Source: Erigeron canadensis (Eukaryota > Streptophyta > Magnoliopsida > Asterales > Asteraceae). Taken from it: a stretch of 64,000 bases of DNA. Below, piece after piece: positions 22,801-39,214 of this stretch. Location of the stretch: contig NC_057762.1 in assembly GCF_010389155.1 (NCBI RefSeq), positions 38,996,055 to 39,060,054 of the forward strand. The letters are read 5' to 3'. The notes under the pieces were generated by a model, which did not search any database, was not told the origin of the DNA, and saw only the letters and a program-made list of their open reading frames with translations. The position numbers and the translations under genes are program-made. How positions within the stretch are numbered: the stretch's first letter is position 1; each line of letters begins with the position of its first letter.

Positions 22801-25776
22801 TCATTTAGACAAGTCATAAATGGTTCTAAGGCCTCTCCCTATAGGCTATTCGATGGGTTATCGATGACCTCGTCGATGTCGAAGCTATAGGGAACAACCT
22901 CATCGACCGGGAATCTTTCTAGACAATTCGGTCCATCGTTGAATGAAGACGAGGAAGAGGTGGGCCCAGCTTAACGTAAACTAAATAAAAACAGATTTTT
23001 TTCAAAATTTTGAATAAGAAACGGCTAGTTTTTTTTTTTTTGTTTTTTTTTAAACTTTAGATTTATATATATACTCCCTTATCACTCTCCTTCTTCACAC
23101 CTTTCTTCACAACTTCTTCCATTTTCTCTACAATTTCTTTCATTCTATTCACAATATCAACAAAATCTTTCACCATGTCAAACAACGAAAACCAAAGTAA
23201 CGACCGTTGGAGTCACTTTCTAGAAAACCCGATGCCGGGTATTCCCCCGATGCCGGCTATGTCGTCAACTAACCAAGGCAAAACAAGCCATGCTTCAGGC
23301 TCATCCAACCCGACCCCAATGGGTCCTTCACCCCCTTGCCTCGTTAACCCATATTCTCAAGCGTATTACAATCAAATTGGTTACAATCGGTTATGGGTCA
23401 AAATTGGACCGAGTTTCAACCTTTGCGTTAATCCAAGCCCAAATTCAAGCTCAAGTGCAAGCTCAAATGGCGTTTGACTATCACCAACAACAACAAAGAC
23501 CAAGAACGTCACAACCGCCACAACCGCCATTGATTATGAATGAAAATGTCCCCGACAAAGATAGTGTTGCATCTGCCGATGATGAAGAAGAAGATGAAGT
23601 TGTGGAGGTGGGTCGTGGGAAGAGACGCGCCACAAAACTGAGAGAGAAAAGGAACTGAGAAAATGATGATACACTATTGTTGGCAAGGTGTTGGGTGCAT
23701 TGGTCGTAGGACCCGGTGGTGGTTAATAGTCAAACGGATGGTATTTTTTGGAAAAAAGTGGTGGAGATGTTCAACAGCAAAACGGCATATGGTACACGTA
23801 CCAAGAGCTAAATACATGGCAAATGGAACAAGATTAAAAAGGGTGTTAAGGAATTTGGTGCAACGTTGAAGAAGGTTAGCGAGCAAGGCCGACAAAGTGG
23901 GGCGGATGAGCGACAGGTGATTGACGCGGCTGTCAAACTATACAAGAAACAAACAGGAGAGAAATATTGGCATTACCAGAGTTGCTATGATCTTCTTAAA
24001 AAGTTGTCCAACTTTGGGAATGAAAACCAGGCCACGAGTAGTCGACAAGCTCCAGCGGTAGATTTAACCGCCGATGATGTTCCATTTGGCAGGACCCCCA
24101 TTCCGACTCCCATTCCCACCCCCACCCCGGCCCCATTTGAGGCTTTATTTGGGCCGGACCCCATTAGGCGACCACCGGGTCGTAACGTTAGCCGTAGGTT
24201 GTCTAGTTCATCCGATGCCACATCGGGTCGATCTTCGGGTTCTGAAACGGCTTAACAGATTAGTTCTTATCTTCAAGAACAAAAAGATGCTTTGTGACGG
24301 GCCGAGATTAGAGATGCCATGAAGTTTTTGGGGAGACCAATTCTGACGGGTTTGTCGCAATACGACCTAGAAGCACATATGAGATATCGTCAATACTTGC
24401 AAGAGAACTATGCAAGCTCGTTTTATGCACCACCGGCAGCACCAGGGCCACAGCCGGGTCCTAGCCACGACCCGGAAGAGGACGAGGACGACCAGACCGC
24501 AGAACGCCAACCACGAGTAATTTTTTTTTAAATAATCGTAATGTTTTATTTTTCCTTGCAATATTTTATTTTTAAGTGTGTTATGTGTTTTATTTTTAGT
24601 GGTAATGTTTAATTTTAATGTTTTTTTAATTTAGTTGTAATGTTTAATTTTTAATAAAATTAAGTAGTTTTTTAGTTTTGTGTAAATATAAAATAAAAAA
24701 ATAAAAAGTGTGGAAGAGGTGTGAAAGAGGGGTTAGGCCTCTGCCAACCATGAACCTCTTCCTTCCTCTTCCTCACTGCCACATCAGCTCTTCTCTCTCC
24801 TAAAACACCTCTTCCTCATTCACTACCAACCCCACCTCTTCCTCAACTCTTCCTCAAAACAAATACAATACAAAACAAAATAAAAAAAAAAAACAACCTG
24901 GCCCACCTCCTTCCTTTTCCCTCCGTCACCCATCGAAGGAGTGCCATCGACGAAGCCAAGGAAGAGGCCAAGGAAGAGATGCTGCCAATGGAGGAAATGA
25001 GGAAGAGTCCAACGAAGAGCCACGAACACCCCGTTGGCACCGGCCTTATAGGGAGTGATTGTGGAAGAGGTGGATGAAGAGAGAGAAAAGCTGATGTGGC
25101 GGTGTGGAAGAGGGTAAGGATGAGGTGCTATAGGGAGAGGCCTAATAAATATGTAAAAATGAGGTGAAATAATAAACTTATAATTGGTCAAATGGATATT
25201 CAGGAAAACATATAGTAGTAGTATATTTTGTAACATTATGTTGTATTGTATAATAACACAAAACACATGTATATATAAAAATAAAAATAAAATAAAAGCT
25301 GAGTTGAATATAAAAATAATACCTAGTGGTTTTTCAACTTTCTTAGTTCTAAGAACTGTGGAACTATTATTAATATTAGTAGTAGTGTTTGGATCTGGAT
25401 CTGGAATGAAGCCACGTCCAGACAAATGCTGTTAAACAAAAAAAAAAATAATAAAAGGTAAATAAATAAAGAATGTACATTGTTTTGTATAATAATAATA
25501 ATCGTATGATGAAATGAAAGAATGGAAATGTAGTACCAAAGACATATCGGAGACGACAGAATCGCGATCAAGTGCATCGGAAGCGGAAGAACATCGGTCA
25601 ACGGAAGCTGAAGCAGAAACAGAAGCAGAAGAAGAAAATAAGCTGAAATTTGAGATAATTACGGAGTCAGGAGAAGCATCTCGATGATGATGATGATAGC
25701 TGCTGTTCGGTGGGAGTCTTGATGATGATAATGACGGTGTGATGTTGGCGTGATTTTTAAATGTGGTGTTTCGCAT
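19863..25776 (-). CDS. Remorin family protein (long, group-6-like)
   Basis: Seven exons on the minus strand: 25537-25776, 25323-25428, 22250-22315, 21388-22068, 20360-20717, 20166-20247, 19863-20075. All introns are GT-AG, phases agree throughout, and the product is 581 aa. The C-terminal remorin domain spans about residues 465-560 (blocks WENLQKAKAEASIRKLE, MKLEKKRSSSMDKIMSKLRS, AQKKAQEMRGSV), a coiled coil. The protein ends GCFTCHAF, with cysteines near the C-terminus as in the remorin membrane anchor. Upstream are long disordered Ser/Arg-rich regions with the motifs SFSQAIKEC, AERWICSPV and RRDMATQMSPEGS, seen in the long group-6 remorins. Remorins are plant-specific scaffolds of plasma-membrane nanodomains. 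Intron 2 (22316-25322, 3007 bp) is swollen by a Harbinger element. The ATG at 25776 is the first Met of the open frame; exact start fairly sure. Confidence 0.92.
22390..22505 (+). mobile_element. Possible SINE-like remnant in remorin intron 2
   Basis: The motif GGGTTCAATCCC near 22459-22470 resembles a pol III B box, and TGGAATGGTACC about 60 bp upstream is a weak A-box candidate. A short local duplication (TTCAATCCCTAGG) follows. No target duplication was found. Confidence 0.25.
22830..25142 (+). mobile_element. PIF/Harbinger DNA transposon (ORF1 only) inside remorin intron 2
   Basis: The element is 2313 bp with perfect 15-bp inverted ends: GGCCTCTCCCTATAG at 22830 and its complement ending at 25142. 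It is flanked by the 3-bp target duplication TAA (22827-22829 and 25143-25145), which is diagnostic for PIF/Harbinger. Inside is a degenerate ORF1 (Myb/SANT-like) at 23175-24531. No DDE transposase (ORF2) is present, so it is non-autonomous. It lies on the opposite strand to the remorin gene and within a single intron, leaving the remorin frame untouched. Confidence 0.9.
23175..24531 (+). pseudogene. Harbinger ORF1 (Myb-like / NAM-associated) relic with frameshifts and stops
   Basis: The ATG at 23175 opens MSNNENQSNDRW. The frame shifts near 23370-23430 into a Gln-rich segment (QIQAQVQAQMAFDY) and stops at about 23658. Conserved trihelix/Myb-like pieces follow: LLARCWVHWS, NSQTDGIFWKKVVEMFN and HGKWNKIKKGVKEFGATL, interrupted by stop codons, then YKKQTGEKYWHYQSCYDLLK up to 24255. 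A separate frame 24319-24531 holds the C-terminal MKFLGRPI segment. This order matches the ORF1 protein of plant PIF/Harbinger elements, often mislabelled glutathione S-transferase T3-like or NAM-associated. It acts as a DNA-binding partner of the transposase. Several breaks make this copy non-functional. Confidence 0.8.
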
Positions 25777-26100
25777 TGTGGTGGGATTAAGTGAAGCAGT
25801 GATATGATGGGGATTAAAGTGGTGGTGAGTTTACGGAGAGAATGGCGGGCATCTTGGAGTGGAAAAGAAAGGGAGGGGGGAGGGGGTGGTGGAATCACGA
25901 GGTGAGGTGTGATGATGGTGTTTGTTTGTTTGTTGTAATATACTGTACAATGTGGAATTCAATATGACTGACTGACAGCAGATAGTGGGAAAGATCATAA
26001 TCTTATTTTTCTATTTCTTGCTTTTCTTTCTTTACTACTCGGATTTTTGACTATCACACTTGATTGATGGTTTAGTGTTACTTTTTGTTTTTATAGTATG

Positions 26101-26260
26101 AACATATTTATATTTATAATTGATTAAAAAAATAATGTAGACGGTTTAATTGGTAAAGTTATGTGACTTAAACAAAAAAAACATATTTATATTTGTAATT
26201 GATTAAGAAAATGATGAAGACGGTTAAAAAAAAATTATATATGCATGATAGAGGTTCAAT
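26101..26260. repeat. Imperfect tandem duplication, period about 79 bp
   Basis: Two copies start at 26101 and 26180. Both carry ACATATTTATATTT followed by AATTGATTAA and GACGGTT, with scattered differences. Confidence 0.6.
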
Positions 26261-26364
26261 GCTTGGCTAGGAGTTTAATTATGTGGGATTCAAAGTCAAT
26301 TTGCCGGGCATGATTGAGACACTTGTGTCGACTCTGTGACCCTTATCCTTGTAAAGTTGTATGT

Positions 26365-26565
26365 CTAGGTCGAAACATGGAGTTGTTTAGAGTTATCTGA
26401 AATGCATCGTTCTATAAATGTTAAATTACTAATAACGATTTGAGACTCCTGTGTAGTATTATCTTGCTAGGTCGAGACATGGAGTTGTCTGAAATGCATC
26501 ATTCCATAAAAATTAAATTACTAATAACGATTTGAGACTCCTATGTGGTATTATCGTACTTTCTA
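26365..26565. repeat. Imperfect tandem duplication, period about 103 bp
   Basis: TAGGTCGAAACATGGAGTTG at 26365 recurs as TAGGTCGAGACATGGAGTTG at 26468. Both are followed by GAAATGCATC and AATAACGATTTGAGACTCC. The copies differ by small indels and substitutions. Confidence 0.75.
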
Positions 26566-29507
26566 TAAATGTTTTAACAAAAAATGTGATATCATGTACA
26601 AAGCATTATTCAAAGAAGAATATGTGAAAATCATACCACGTTTGAGTTGCCGGTTTATATAATTTCAAATGATCACGAATCACCTACTCGTGTTAAACAT
26701 ATGACTTTCCTTAGTTTTTTTAAAAAATCGTTTCATGGTGGTAAAAGTCTCAAATAAGTCTTTTTGTTAGAATTTTAAACAGGTTGAACGGGTTTAAACA
26801 AGTTAAATTTATAAACATGAACTTAACCCACTCATGAAAGCATTAATCAATAGTCATGTCGACCCTTTTGTTAGCTCATACTTTGTTTTTTTTTTTTTGG
26901 AACAGAGCTCATACTTTGTTTAGTCCAGCTCTAACACGTAAATGGTGGTTTTATTTTATTTTACTCTTAACTATATGTGATTGATTGTCAATTTGTCATG
27001 TCTAACAGTCTAAGTGAGACTTGTTACTTTTAAAAAGATACTTGAACAAAAAGGGTTTAGAAATGCTAATCATTATGTTTTCGATTTTAATTTGTGGTTT
27101 TTGTATCTTCATTTGTGAAATTGAAGGTGTAGATACTAAAGAAAGATTAACTAAACTTTTTATATAGTATAATAATCAAACTTTAAAATTGATGGACAGT
27201 TAAGAGATCAAATTCAGGATGCATAGAAAATTATTATGTTCAAATGTAGTCAAACATCAAAAAATATGCATCTTCTTTATCTATTTCTTGATAAAATTGT
27301 TTGACAAATATACTTTTTGTTTACTTAATTTGAAGATTGTCGATAAAGTTTGTACGATTCGATAAAGGAGTAAAGGACCAGCTATATATATAGTGCATTC
27401 AACATATATGGAATTAATTAAAAACATGTTCTGAGCATTTACATAATCATTAGTTGACTTTGTATAGACCCAAATGAAGCTTTGTATAAATAGAGACTCA
27501 TATCAATAGATCTCTAAAGCATTAATCATTGTATAAACATGTTCTAAGTATATGTTCAGTTTACTAACGTTCTATATATTTTTTTCCTTGTACAAGAACA
27601 AGCATTGCTTGCTAAACTTATAAGAAGGTTACATATCTTTTGGTTTTGTATCAAGATACATCTTGTTTTCTCTCGATAATGCTGGCTACCTTTAATATTA
27701 CCATAGGAAAAAACATGGTAACGAAATACATATTTGTAATTATATAGGTAAGTAATCTCACACCCATTGCGCTACTTAATAGATGTGTTTGTTCATATGA
27801 GGTCCTTTACGAAAAGAATTAGGACAGACTTATTAATGAACAAGCTTATGATAGATACTAATGCTAATTGAATGTATAGCTAACTTACGATTAGGTTAAG
27901 AGACCCAAATGGTTTGGGGTAAAGTAGGACCCATTATAATGGACTAAAAGGACCGTTCTTAATTATAAAAGGGGTCACAATATGTCCTTAAGAGGGTTCA
28001 CAAATTGTTTCCTACCAGACCCTAAATTTCATACAATTGTACATGTTAAGTTTTTACATGTAGATTAAAAAAAAAAAATTAATTCCTTAGTTCATTTTGT
28101 TGTAGGATACACGTAATGGTTGTTATAAAGGGAGATGACTGGTACGCACAAAAGTTTTACTCGTACTATATATCATTACCTTTTACGAAACACATAGTAC
28201 AACGTCGAAAACTAAGCGAAATAAAAGGGAACTGCTATAAAACACGTACAATAATAATAATATACAGAAGTAACAGAACGAAGTTTCGTAACAGAAGACC
28301 TTCAGCTACTATTGCATTGCAGATGTATAAACTGACAAAGCTTTTATTGCCTTTGCCAACATTAACACGCCAACTCGGATAATTTTCATCTACCTCTCCT
28401 ATACTTTATACTGTGCAACTCTTATTATTTTATAAATTATTCTGTCTAGCTAATATCTATTAGTATGTAATTAACACATAATCATTTCTAAGTATTAAAG
28501 TTATTTCTCGTACGTATATATAAACGTTACTTGTTACTACAATATAAACTTTTCTTTTATGTCATCATCGCTCACTTAAACCATTAAGCATCATCTTCCT
28601 TGTCAATAATTTTTTAAGCGTGCGAATTGGGACATTTGATGAACTCTCTTTTCACCTGTAACAATAGTCACGCTTTTGTGAAAGAAATAATTTTAATTAG
28701 GTTTTGGACATAGCCATGATCCATGACAGTAGTAAAAGCAATGGCTTGATTTTTTTGATTTTGAAGCATGTAAGATTTATACTTCTGGAATCTCGAATCA
28801 TCTCTTTTTCCATATACAGGTGTTTTCAGTTTTTCACTTTACTTTAAAGGATTTAATTAACCATACTATACCGTGTGTGATGTGTTTAACTTTTTGCACA
28901 CTATAATTCGTTGTTGGTTCAAAACTTCAAATATGTGTTTACATGAAAGACCACGTTTGGTTTGAATGTTAACAAATGGATATAGATCTGAACAAAGAAT
29001 AACTGAATAAGGGAGAAAAAATAATAATAATTTTGTAATTCTTTGTTTAGATGATACTTTATATATATTATTTTATTTTAATAAAAAAATAATGAGAATG
29101 TGAATAAAGGTGGCAAATTAAGTAACAAATCAAAATATACAAGTTGACAACCTTTTAATACAAGTTACACTAGGTTGCGTTGACGAATTGACACTATTGT
29201 GTCCATTATTGTTGAAGTTACATCTAATACGGAAAAACGTATTACTAACACTATATTACAGAATATGATAATAATACGATTTAAGAAGTTGTAAATGTAA
29301 ACAGTCAACTCAATTTTCGAACAATCATTTGACCAACTCATTCGACGGGTTGAACTTTTGGGGGTTTTTTTTTCATTTTACTTGACCTGGGCGGCTGGGC
29401 AACTAGTATATAATCCAAATCAACACTATGTCACTATGTATAGGGTCAAACATTGTGGTTCTTCTCTATAATCTGTAAGTGTACTGTCTACATATTATCA
29501 ATCACAA

Positions 29508-34179
<4,672 letters not shown>

Positions 34180-35526
34180 AATAACCTCCGGAATCTATAT
34201 AAAGCTAACGATCACGACGACGGTCAAACGGTGGTTTGACTTTCTCTTTTTTTCGATGGGTTCTTTTTGATGGGGTTTATTGTATACTGGCTTTTAACCC
34301 GCCTAGGGTTTTAACATTGTTATCTTCGGTTAACTTCGGATGTTGATTTAAAAGTTAAATAAATATAAATAAAAACCTTATAAATTTATATTTTTAAAAA
34401 GTATAAGAAAAGAGAAAAAAAACTGTTAATTTAAATGTAAAGAATGTAAATAAAATAATGTAACTTTTTATAATAAAAAATTTATTTCATCTTTTATAAT
34501 AATTTTTTGTAGATAAAATATTTAGTAAGATATGATAAAAAAAAAAAAAAGTAATAATTGATTATGAGAAATAGAAAAATATAAACTAATAAGATTTTTT
34601 TCAATAATTGTTATTAATATTATGGAATTAAAGTTTATTTGTGGATAACTTAATCATATGTTAAATAACGAAATTATAAAAAAATATATATAATTGGTCA
34701 TTTGAGGTTAAATCAATTATGTAATGTAGATATATATAGATTAATTGATAGTTTGATGTATTATTTAAAATTATATAAAATTTAAACAATAAAGTGAAAT
34801 TAGTATTTAAAACACTTGATTTTTTCATTCACAAAGTTATAATTGAGAGTTTTTGTTTTCAAAGAAAAATGATTTTTAAAAAATTACATTTAACCACAAA
34901 ATCCAGTTTTACAATGTTTGCTTGAAAATATTTTTGAAAATAAACTTTAGTTTTTATAATTAGATATATCGTTATTAAATATGGTTGATAACCCATTGGT
35001 TAGGTCTTTAATTTTTAAAGAACCCGGTTAAATTCGAGTCTTCACTTCTCATATTTGTGCAGGTAGATCAATGAGGTTTTCGTATCGTTTAAAAAATAAT
35101 ATTAAATTAGATATGCCCTTAACATTTCTAAATTTTCGTAAATGAAAATTGTTGGTGAACGTTCTGGTACACGTTTTATGTTCATTGCTATATAATTTTG
35201 TAAGAGGCTCAATACGACCTCAAGCTTTTACGAGTCGTAACTGATGTATTAAATACAACCAAAATATGCATTGTCGAGGTCGTATATGATGCAAGTTCAC
35301 GTATTTGTGAAGCCTAACTCACCCGTGACATTTAATGTAGTGATTATATCATTATAAATAGATGTCAATGTTACGTTTCAGATTGACGAGTTTAGTTATT
35401 AATTTAGCCATCATATACGGATCGTACAAGAGATATGAGGTAGTGATCAATATCTCATTGTTCTATTACCATGTAATTCTAGATTATAGTTGTCTATGTT
35501 TGTGATTTATAAACATAGAGATATAG
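34180..35526. other. TGS1 upstream region, AT-rich
   Basis: It contains the TGS1 leader and promoter and AT-rich DNA without a recognised gene. A SINE-like segment near 34980-35100 is listed separately. Confidence 0.5.
34980..35100 (+). mobile_element. SINE-like (tRNA-derived) remnant
   Basis: TAACCCATTGG at 34989-34999 matches the pol III A box at nearly all positions. An imperfect B box (AATTCGAGTCT) follows about 40 bp later at 35031-35041. This spacing fits a tRNA-derived SINE head. No target duplication was established. Confidence 0.4.
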
Positions 35527-36440
35527 TGTAACATCTCCGTATTTTAAGGTAATAGAAAATTAACCCTTTTCGTAGTTTTGACATTAAATTAATTTCCTAG
35601 TATTTTGTTTTGAGTTAAGGGGTTAATTTAGTTGAAACTTTAGTGGCTAACGAGTATTTTACCCACAAAATATGTTATGGGACGTAGCTAGCAGGGAGAA
35701 AAGCCAGCCACCAAATTTGATGATTCATGTTTTCCCACTAAACTTTCACTCATCATTTTCACTATCTTCTTCCTCTAATTCCCTTCAAATCCATGCAATT
35801 GAAGCTTCAAAACTAAAAGTATAGAGTTGTAATTCTGAAACAATAACAATAATCATATCCAATTGAATTAGAAATTGAAGTTTGGGGCTTACTTGGAGGT
35901 GGTGGTGACCGAAATTTTTAAGGAAGAAAAATGGGAAGAATTTCAATTTGAAAACCCTAATTCTTTGTCTCTCATTCTTGAGGTATTGATTTCATAACCC
36001 TAGTTTTATTTGTTATTGAAATTTAGGGTTTTTAACCTTAGAATTTGGGGGGTTTTGTTAATTGAGAATTTCAAGAAGAACCCTAATATTTTGAATTGAG
36101 AATTTGTTAGTTTGATTTAAAGAGTTGTTGATAATGGAAAATCTCCCATAATAAGAAATTCATATTTGGTGGTGTTTGGCTATAAATCATGAAATAAAGT
36201 TCTATCATGAAGATTTAGAGTTTGTTGGAAAAGTGTTTAGTAGCCAAACACCATAATCTTAGAGTTGTTGAATGCAATTAGATGTTTGAAAGTAGTTGAG
36301 TCATGGAACTCATAGATGATATGTGATTATTCTTGTATAGGTGTTGAAGATTAAATTGTAGAACTTGTAGCCTTATTGTGTCAAGTAGCCAAGTTTGAGG
36401 TGAGTGTATATGCATATAATCATGTTCTTGTTTTTAGAGG

Positions 36441-36560
36441 TCATAGGTGGGTAAATTCCTATGACCCATTTGATAGTTGATTGTTAGAACTAGTAGGTGG
36501 GTAAATTCCTACTAGTCAATTTGTTTGTAAGAGCTAGTAGGTGGGTAAATTCCTACTAGC
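36441..36560. repeat. Three hairpin units in the LTR
   Basis: Three palindromes share the loop TGGGTAAATT. Stems are TCATAGG/CCTATGA (36441-36464), ACTAGTAGG/CCTACTAGT (36489-36516) and GCTAGTAGG/CCTACTAGC (36533-36560). The stem sequences differ but pairing is kept. Confidence 0.85.
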
Positions 36561-37170
36561 CAAATTATCCATGGCTATGTTGAAAATGAATGTATGTTGT
36601 TTGAAATGTATGAAAAGGCTAGCTTGCTAGGCTTATATTGTGCTTGATGCACAAAGTTGAAATGACATGATTATAATTATACGTGTAAGCATTCACTAAG
36701 CGTTGCTTATGTTTTAGTTGTTTAACTCTCTTATAGGAGTTGGTAGTAGCAAAGGTAAAGAAGCGATCGAGTGAAGTTAAAATTGGAAGCTCTTGCCATT
36801 TGGAAGGTTGGCATTTTGGATTTTGGGTAGATGATCCCTTTGGTACCCATTGGCTTTTGATACATGTTCTTTGGTCAAATTATTTTGAATAAACTTCTGA
36901 AAAGTTGTAGTTGCGTTTGAAACGTTAGTAATGGTAGAAATTGTAACTAACTTGACAATTACCCAAGTAAGGTTATCGACCCGCTTGTGGAATTTGGTAG
37001 TCAAAAGTCTTGTAAAAAGGAATGATTTCAATGTATGGGTGATCTATATGCTTTAAATGTCATGTTTTGGTATTTGGAAATGTTGAAGTTGAAATGGTGT
37101 TTTGGTGTTAACAAAAAGAGTCGAGTGCAAGGAAACATGAGTTTTTGAACAGAAGTTTGCTGCAGGTAGC

Positions 37171-37370
37171 TCCACTGCGTCACAGTGGGAGCCTGTCCTA
37201 GCTCACTGCACCGCAGTGGGCTTTTGGTTAACTGCTGTCGAGGAAACCCACTGCGCCGCAGTGGGTGTGTGTGGTGCCTCACTGCACCGCAGTGAGCCTT
37301 CTTTCATTTTCTGCCGAAGTTTTCCACTGCGTCGCAGTGGAAGTGTTTTGCCTCACTGCGATGTAGTGAG
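37171..37370. repeat. Array of six ACTGC/GCAGT hairpins in the LTR
   Basis: Six palindromes of about 19-21 bp at 37171-37190, 37201-37221, 37247-37265, 37278-37296, 37322-37342 and 37352-37370. The core is CACTGC...GCAGTG with a loop of one to a few bases. Outer arms alternate between TCC/GGA, CCC/GGG and CTC/GAG types, so both arms change together; two copies keep G-T wobble pairs. Spacers are unrelated in sequence. Confidence 0.9.
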
Positions 37371-37651
37371 ACAAATGACATAAATAATACGAGAATTATT
37401 GTTTACCTTCTATTCATATTTGTGCATATATGCGTGATTTATTACCTCATAATCAATAGATTCGTGTAGATTTTGCACATATATTTCACAGAGATCCCGT
37501 GTTTACGATCGTTCCAAAAAATTAACAATTTTTTTTTTTTTAAGTAAAAACAAAAACACTTATGAAGCATCTTTATATTAAAGTATATTTTAGACTCGTG
37601 ACCAACACTGGACACAGGGTTACGATATAATTAAATCTTCATACATATAAG

Positions 37652-38023
37652 CAATGTTTTAAATACTGGTATATACCGGCCGGTATTACCGGTATTTGAG
37701 GCTACTCCGGTATTTTAATCCCGGTATTTTCTTTACCATTCCGGTATTTTCATTTTTTTTAAACTTTTGGAAAAAAAAAATTATGATACTTTAATGTTAG
37801 TTTTTGTTATTTGTAAACTTTAAACCTTATATTTTGTCATTAAATACCTATTTGGTATTATTTTAAAATGAATTATAATTGTTTTTTGAGTTTTTTTGTT
37901 AAATTGTAACAATTTTTGTAATTACAATAATATCGGTAATACCGGCCGGTATTTTCGGTAATTACAATAATACCGGAAAATTTTCACACCGGTACAATTA
38001 AAATACCGGTTTTTAAAACATTG
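37652..38023. mobile_element. hAT-type MITE
   Basis: The element is 372 bp with inverted ends CAATGTTTTAAA and TTTAAAACATTG, flanked by the perfect 8-bp direct repeat CATATAAG (37644-37651 and 38024-38031). An 8-bp duplication and CA-starting ends indicate hAT. The subterminal regions carry multiple CCGGTATT motifs and the palindrome ACCGGCCGGT on each side. No coding sequence. Confidence 0.85.
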
Positions 38024-38433
38024 CATATAAGTAAAAAAAACCTTTTAATTTCAAAGTTGAAAATATACGTAAAAACTAAATGTTCAATTAAAATGTCAAA
38101 AATTTTATGAAATAAAAGGCAAAATAATGTAATAAATGGATATTAGAAGCATATACATTCCTTTATCTTTTGCAAGACTTCTTTATAGACTACCTTTGTT
38201 TAAATTTTGATTGTTTTCATATGCTTTCATAACAATTAGGATTTTCTTAATTTGATTGACAATTATAACTATAAACATTAATACACATAACTAATATATA
38301 ATAAAGGGCGAAAGTTATATTTTTTAATTGAAAGATAAAATAAATCTTGAATGAAGTAAGGAAGGATTTAAGATAAGAATATAGAGTTCAAATTGTGTTA
38401 TACACTTATATTAAATATTTATATTTATATTTA

Positions 38434-38812
38434 CTAGCCTTGTACCCGCGCGATGCGGCGGGGCATAAGAATAAAACACTGGTTAAGTAGCGGTACAGTG
38501 TTATTACATGAATGTATGATTCAACTCAAGTGTTTCTTAGTTTGGTAGAAAGTGCAAACCGCCGTTGTTTTAGAGTGAGTGTAATTATGTTGATCTATTA
38601 TTAAATCCAGTAACGCATGTGTTTTTTTTTTGTATACTATGTGAGCAACTTTAGGGAAGGGAAGGGACACGCGTAAGGTTTTTTTTTAAGGGTATTTTTA
38701 GAATTTCAAGGATAAAATTTTGATGGTAGTATAGATTAAAAGGGTAAATTAGAGATTTTAAAGGTAGAGTATTAAGTTTTAGGGAGTAGTTTGTTTATAT
38801 AGATAGTATAGA
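38434..38812 (-). mobile_element. Small non-autonomous Helitron
   Basis: Read on the minus strand it starts TCTATACTATCTATATAA at 38812 and ends with a GC-rich hairpin (CCCGCCGCATCGCGCGGG) about 8 nt before CTAG at 38434. It lies between host A and T, as expected for Helitron insertion, and there is no target duplication. It is about 379 bp and non-coding. Confidence 0.75.
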
Positions 38813-39214
38813 TAATTTAATTTAATATAATATTAAAGAACCGATTAGCATTAGGATACATTCATACATATTGGTAGCTATCATTATTGTAATGTTTTCT
38901 AATAAGGTAATATTTATCTTAATTTTTTTTTTTTAATTTTAATAACCTAATATTTATCATTATAAAGTCGACATATATATGTGGGTATATTTTAATTTAT
39001 ATATAATAAAAAATCAATGAAAGTCAAAAATTGAAAATTATAAGAAATTAATAGATATAATTAGTTAATAAGCTATTAGAGCAATTGTCATTTAGTATAA
39101 TAAAATTTTTTTAATTTTAATTAGATGATTTGAAATTAACAAAAAAAGATGTTGGTAAAAAGATTTATCTTAATTTTTTTTAATTTTAATGACCTAATAT
39201 TTTTAATTTTGATT

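Larger units (their letters stand above)
25777..29507. other. Intergenic DNA between the remorin and TGS1 genes
   Basis: It includes the remorin promoter and leader (a TATAAAAA motif on the minus strand near 26090 is a candidate) and the presumed TGS1 3' UTR just below 29508. Two imperfect tandem duplications are listed separately. No gene was recognised. Confidence 0.5.
35527..37500 (+). mobile_element. Ty3/gypsy-type solo LTR (3' boundary approximate)
   Basis: It begins TGTAACATCTCCGTATTTTA at 35527. Its first several hundred bases align with the LTR at 58080-60243 read on the minus strand: shared TGTAACATCT start, CCTAGTATTTT, GGGGTTAATTTAGT, a conserved GGAGGTGGTGG segment and AACCCTAATT-type stretches. 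No polypurine tract precedes it and no primer-binding site or polyprotein follows, so a solo LTR is likely. It holds two hairpin arrays (36441-36560 and 37171-37370). The right end and target duplication could not be fixed. Confidence 0.6.

Noticed and set aside
24823..25425. 200-codon minus-strand ORF running through the Harbinger right end
   Set aside because: It crosses the transposon boundary and remorin exon 2; only the 25323-25428 part is coding, as a remorin exon.
37171..37370. Regularly spaced palindromes that at first look like a CRISPR array
   Set aside because: Spacers are irregular (10-30 bp), the repeat itself varies by paired changes, and the setting is a plant LTR. It is a hairpin array.
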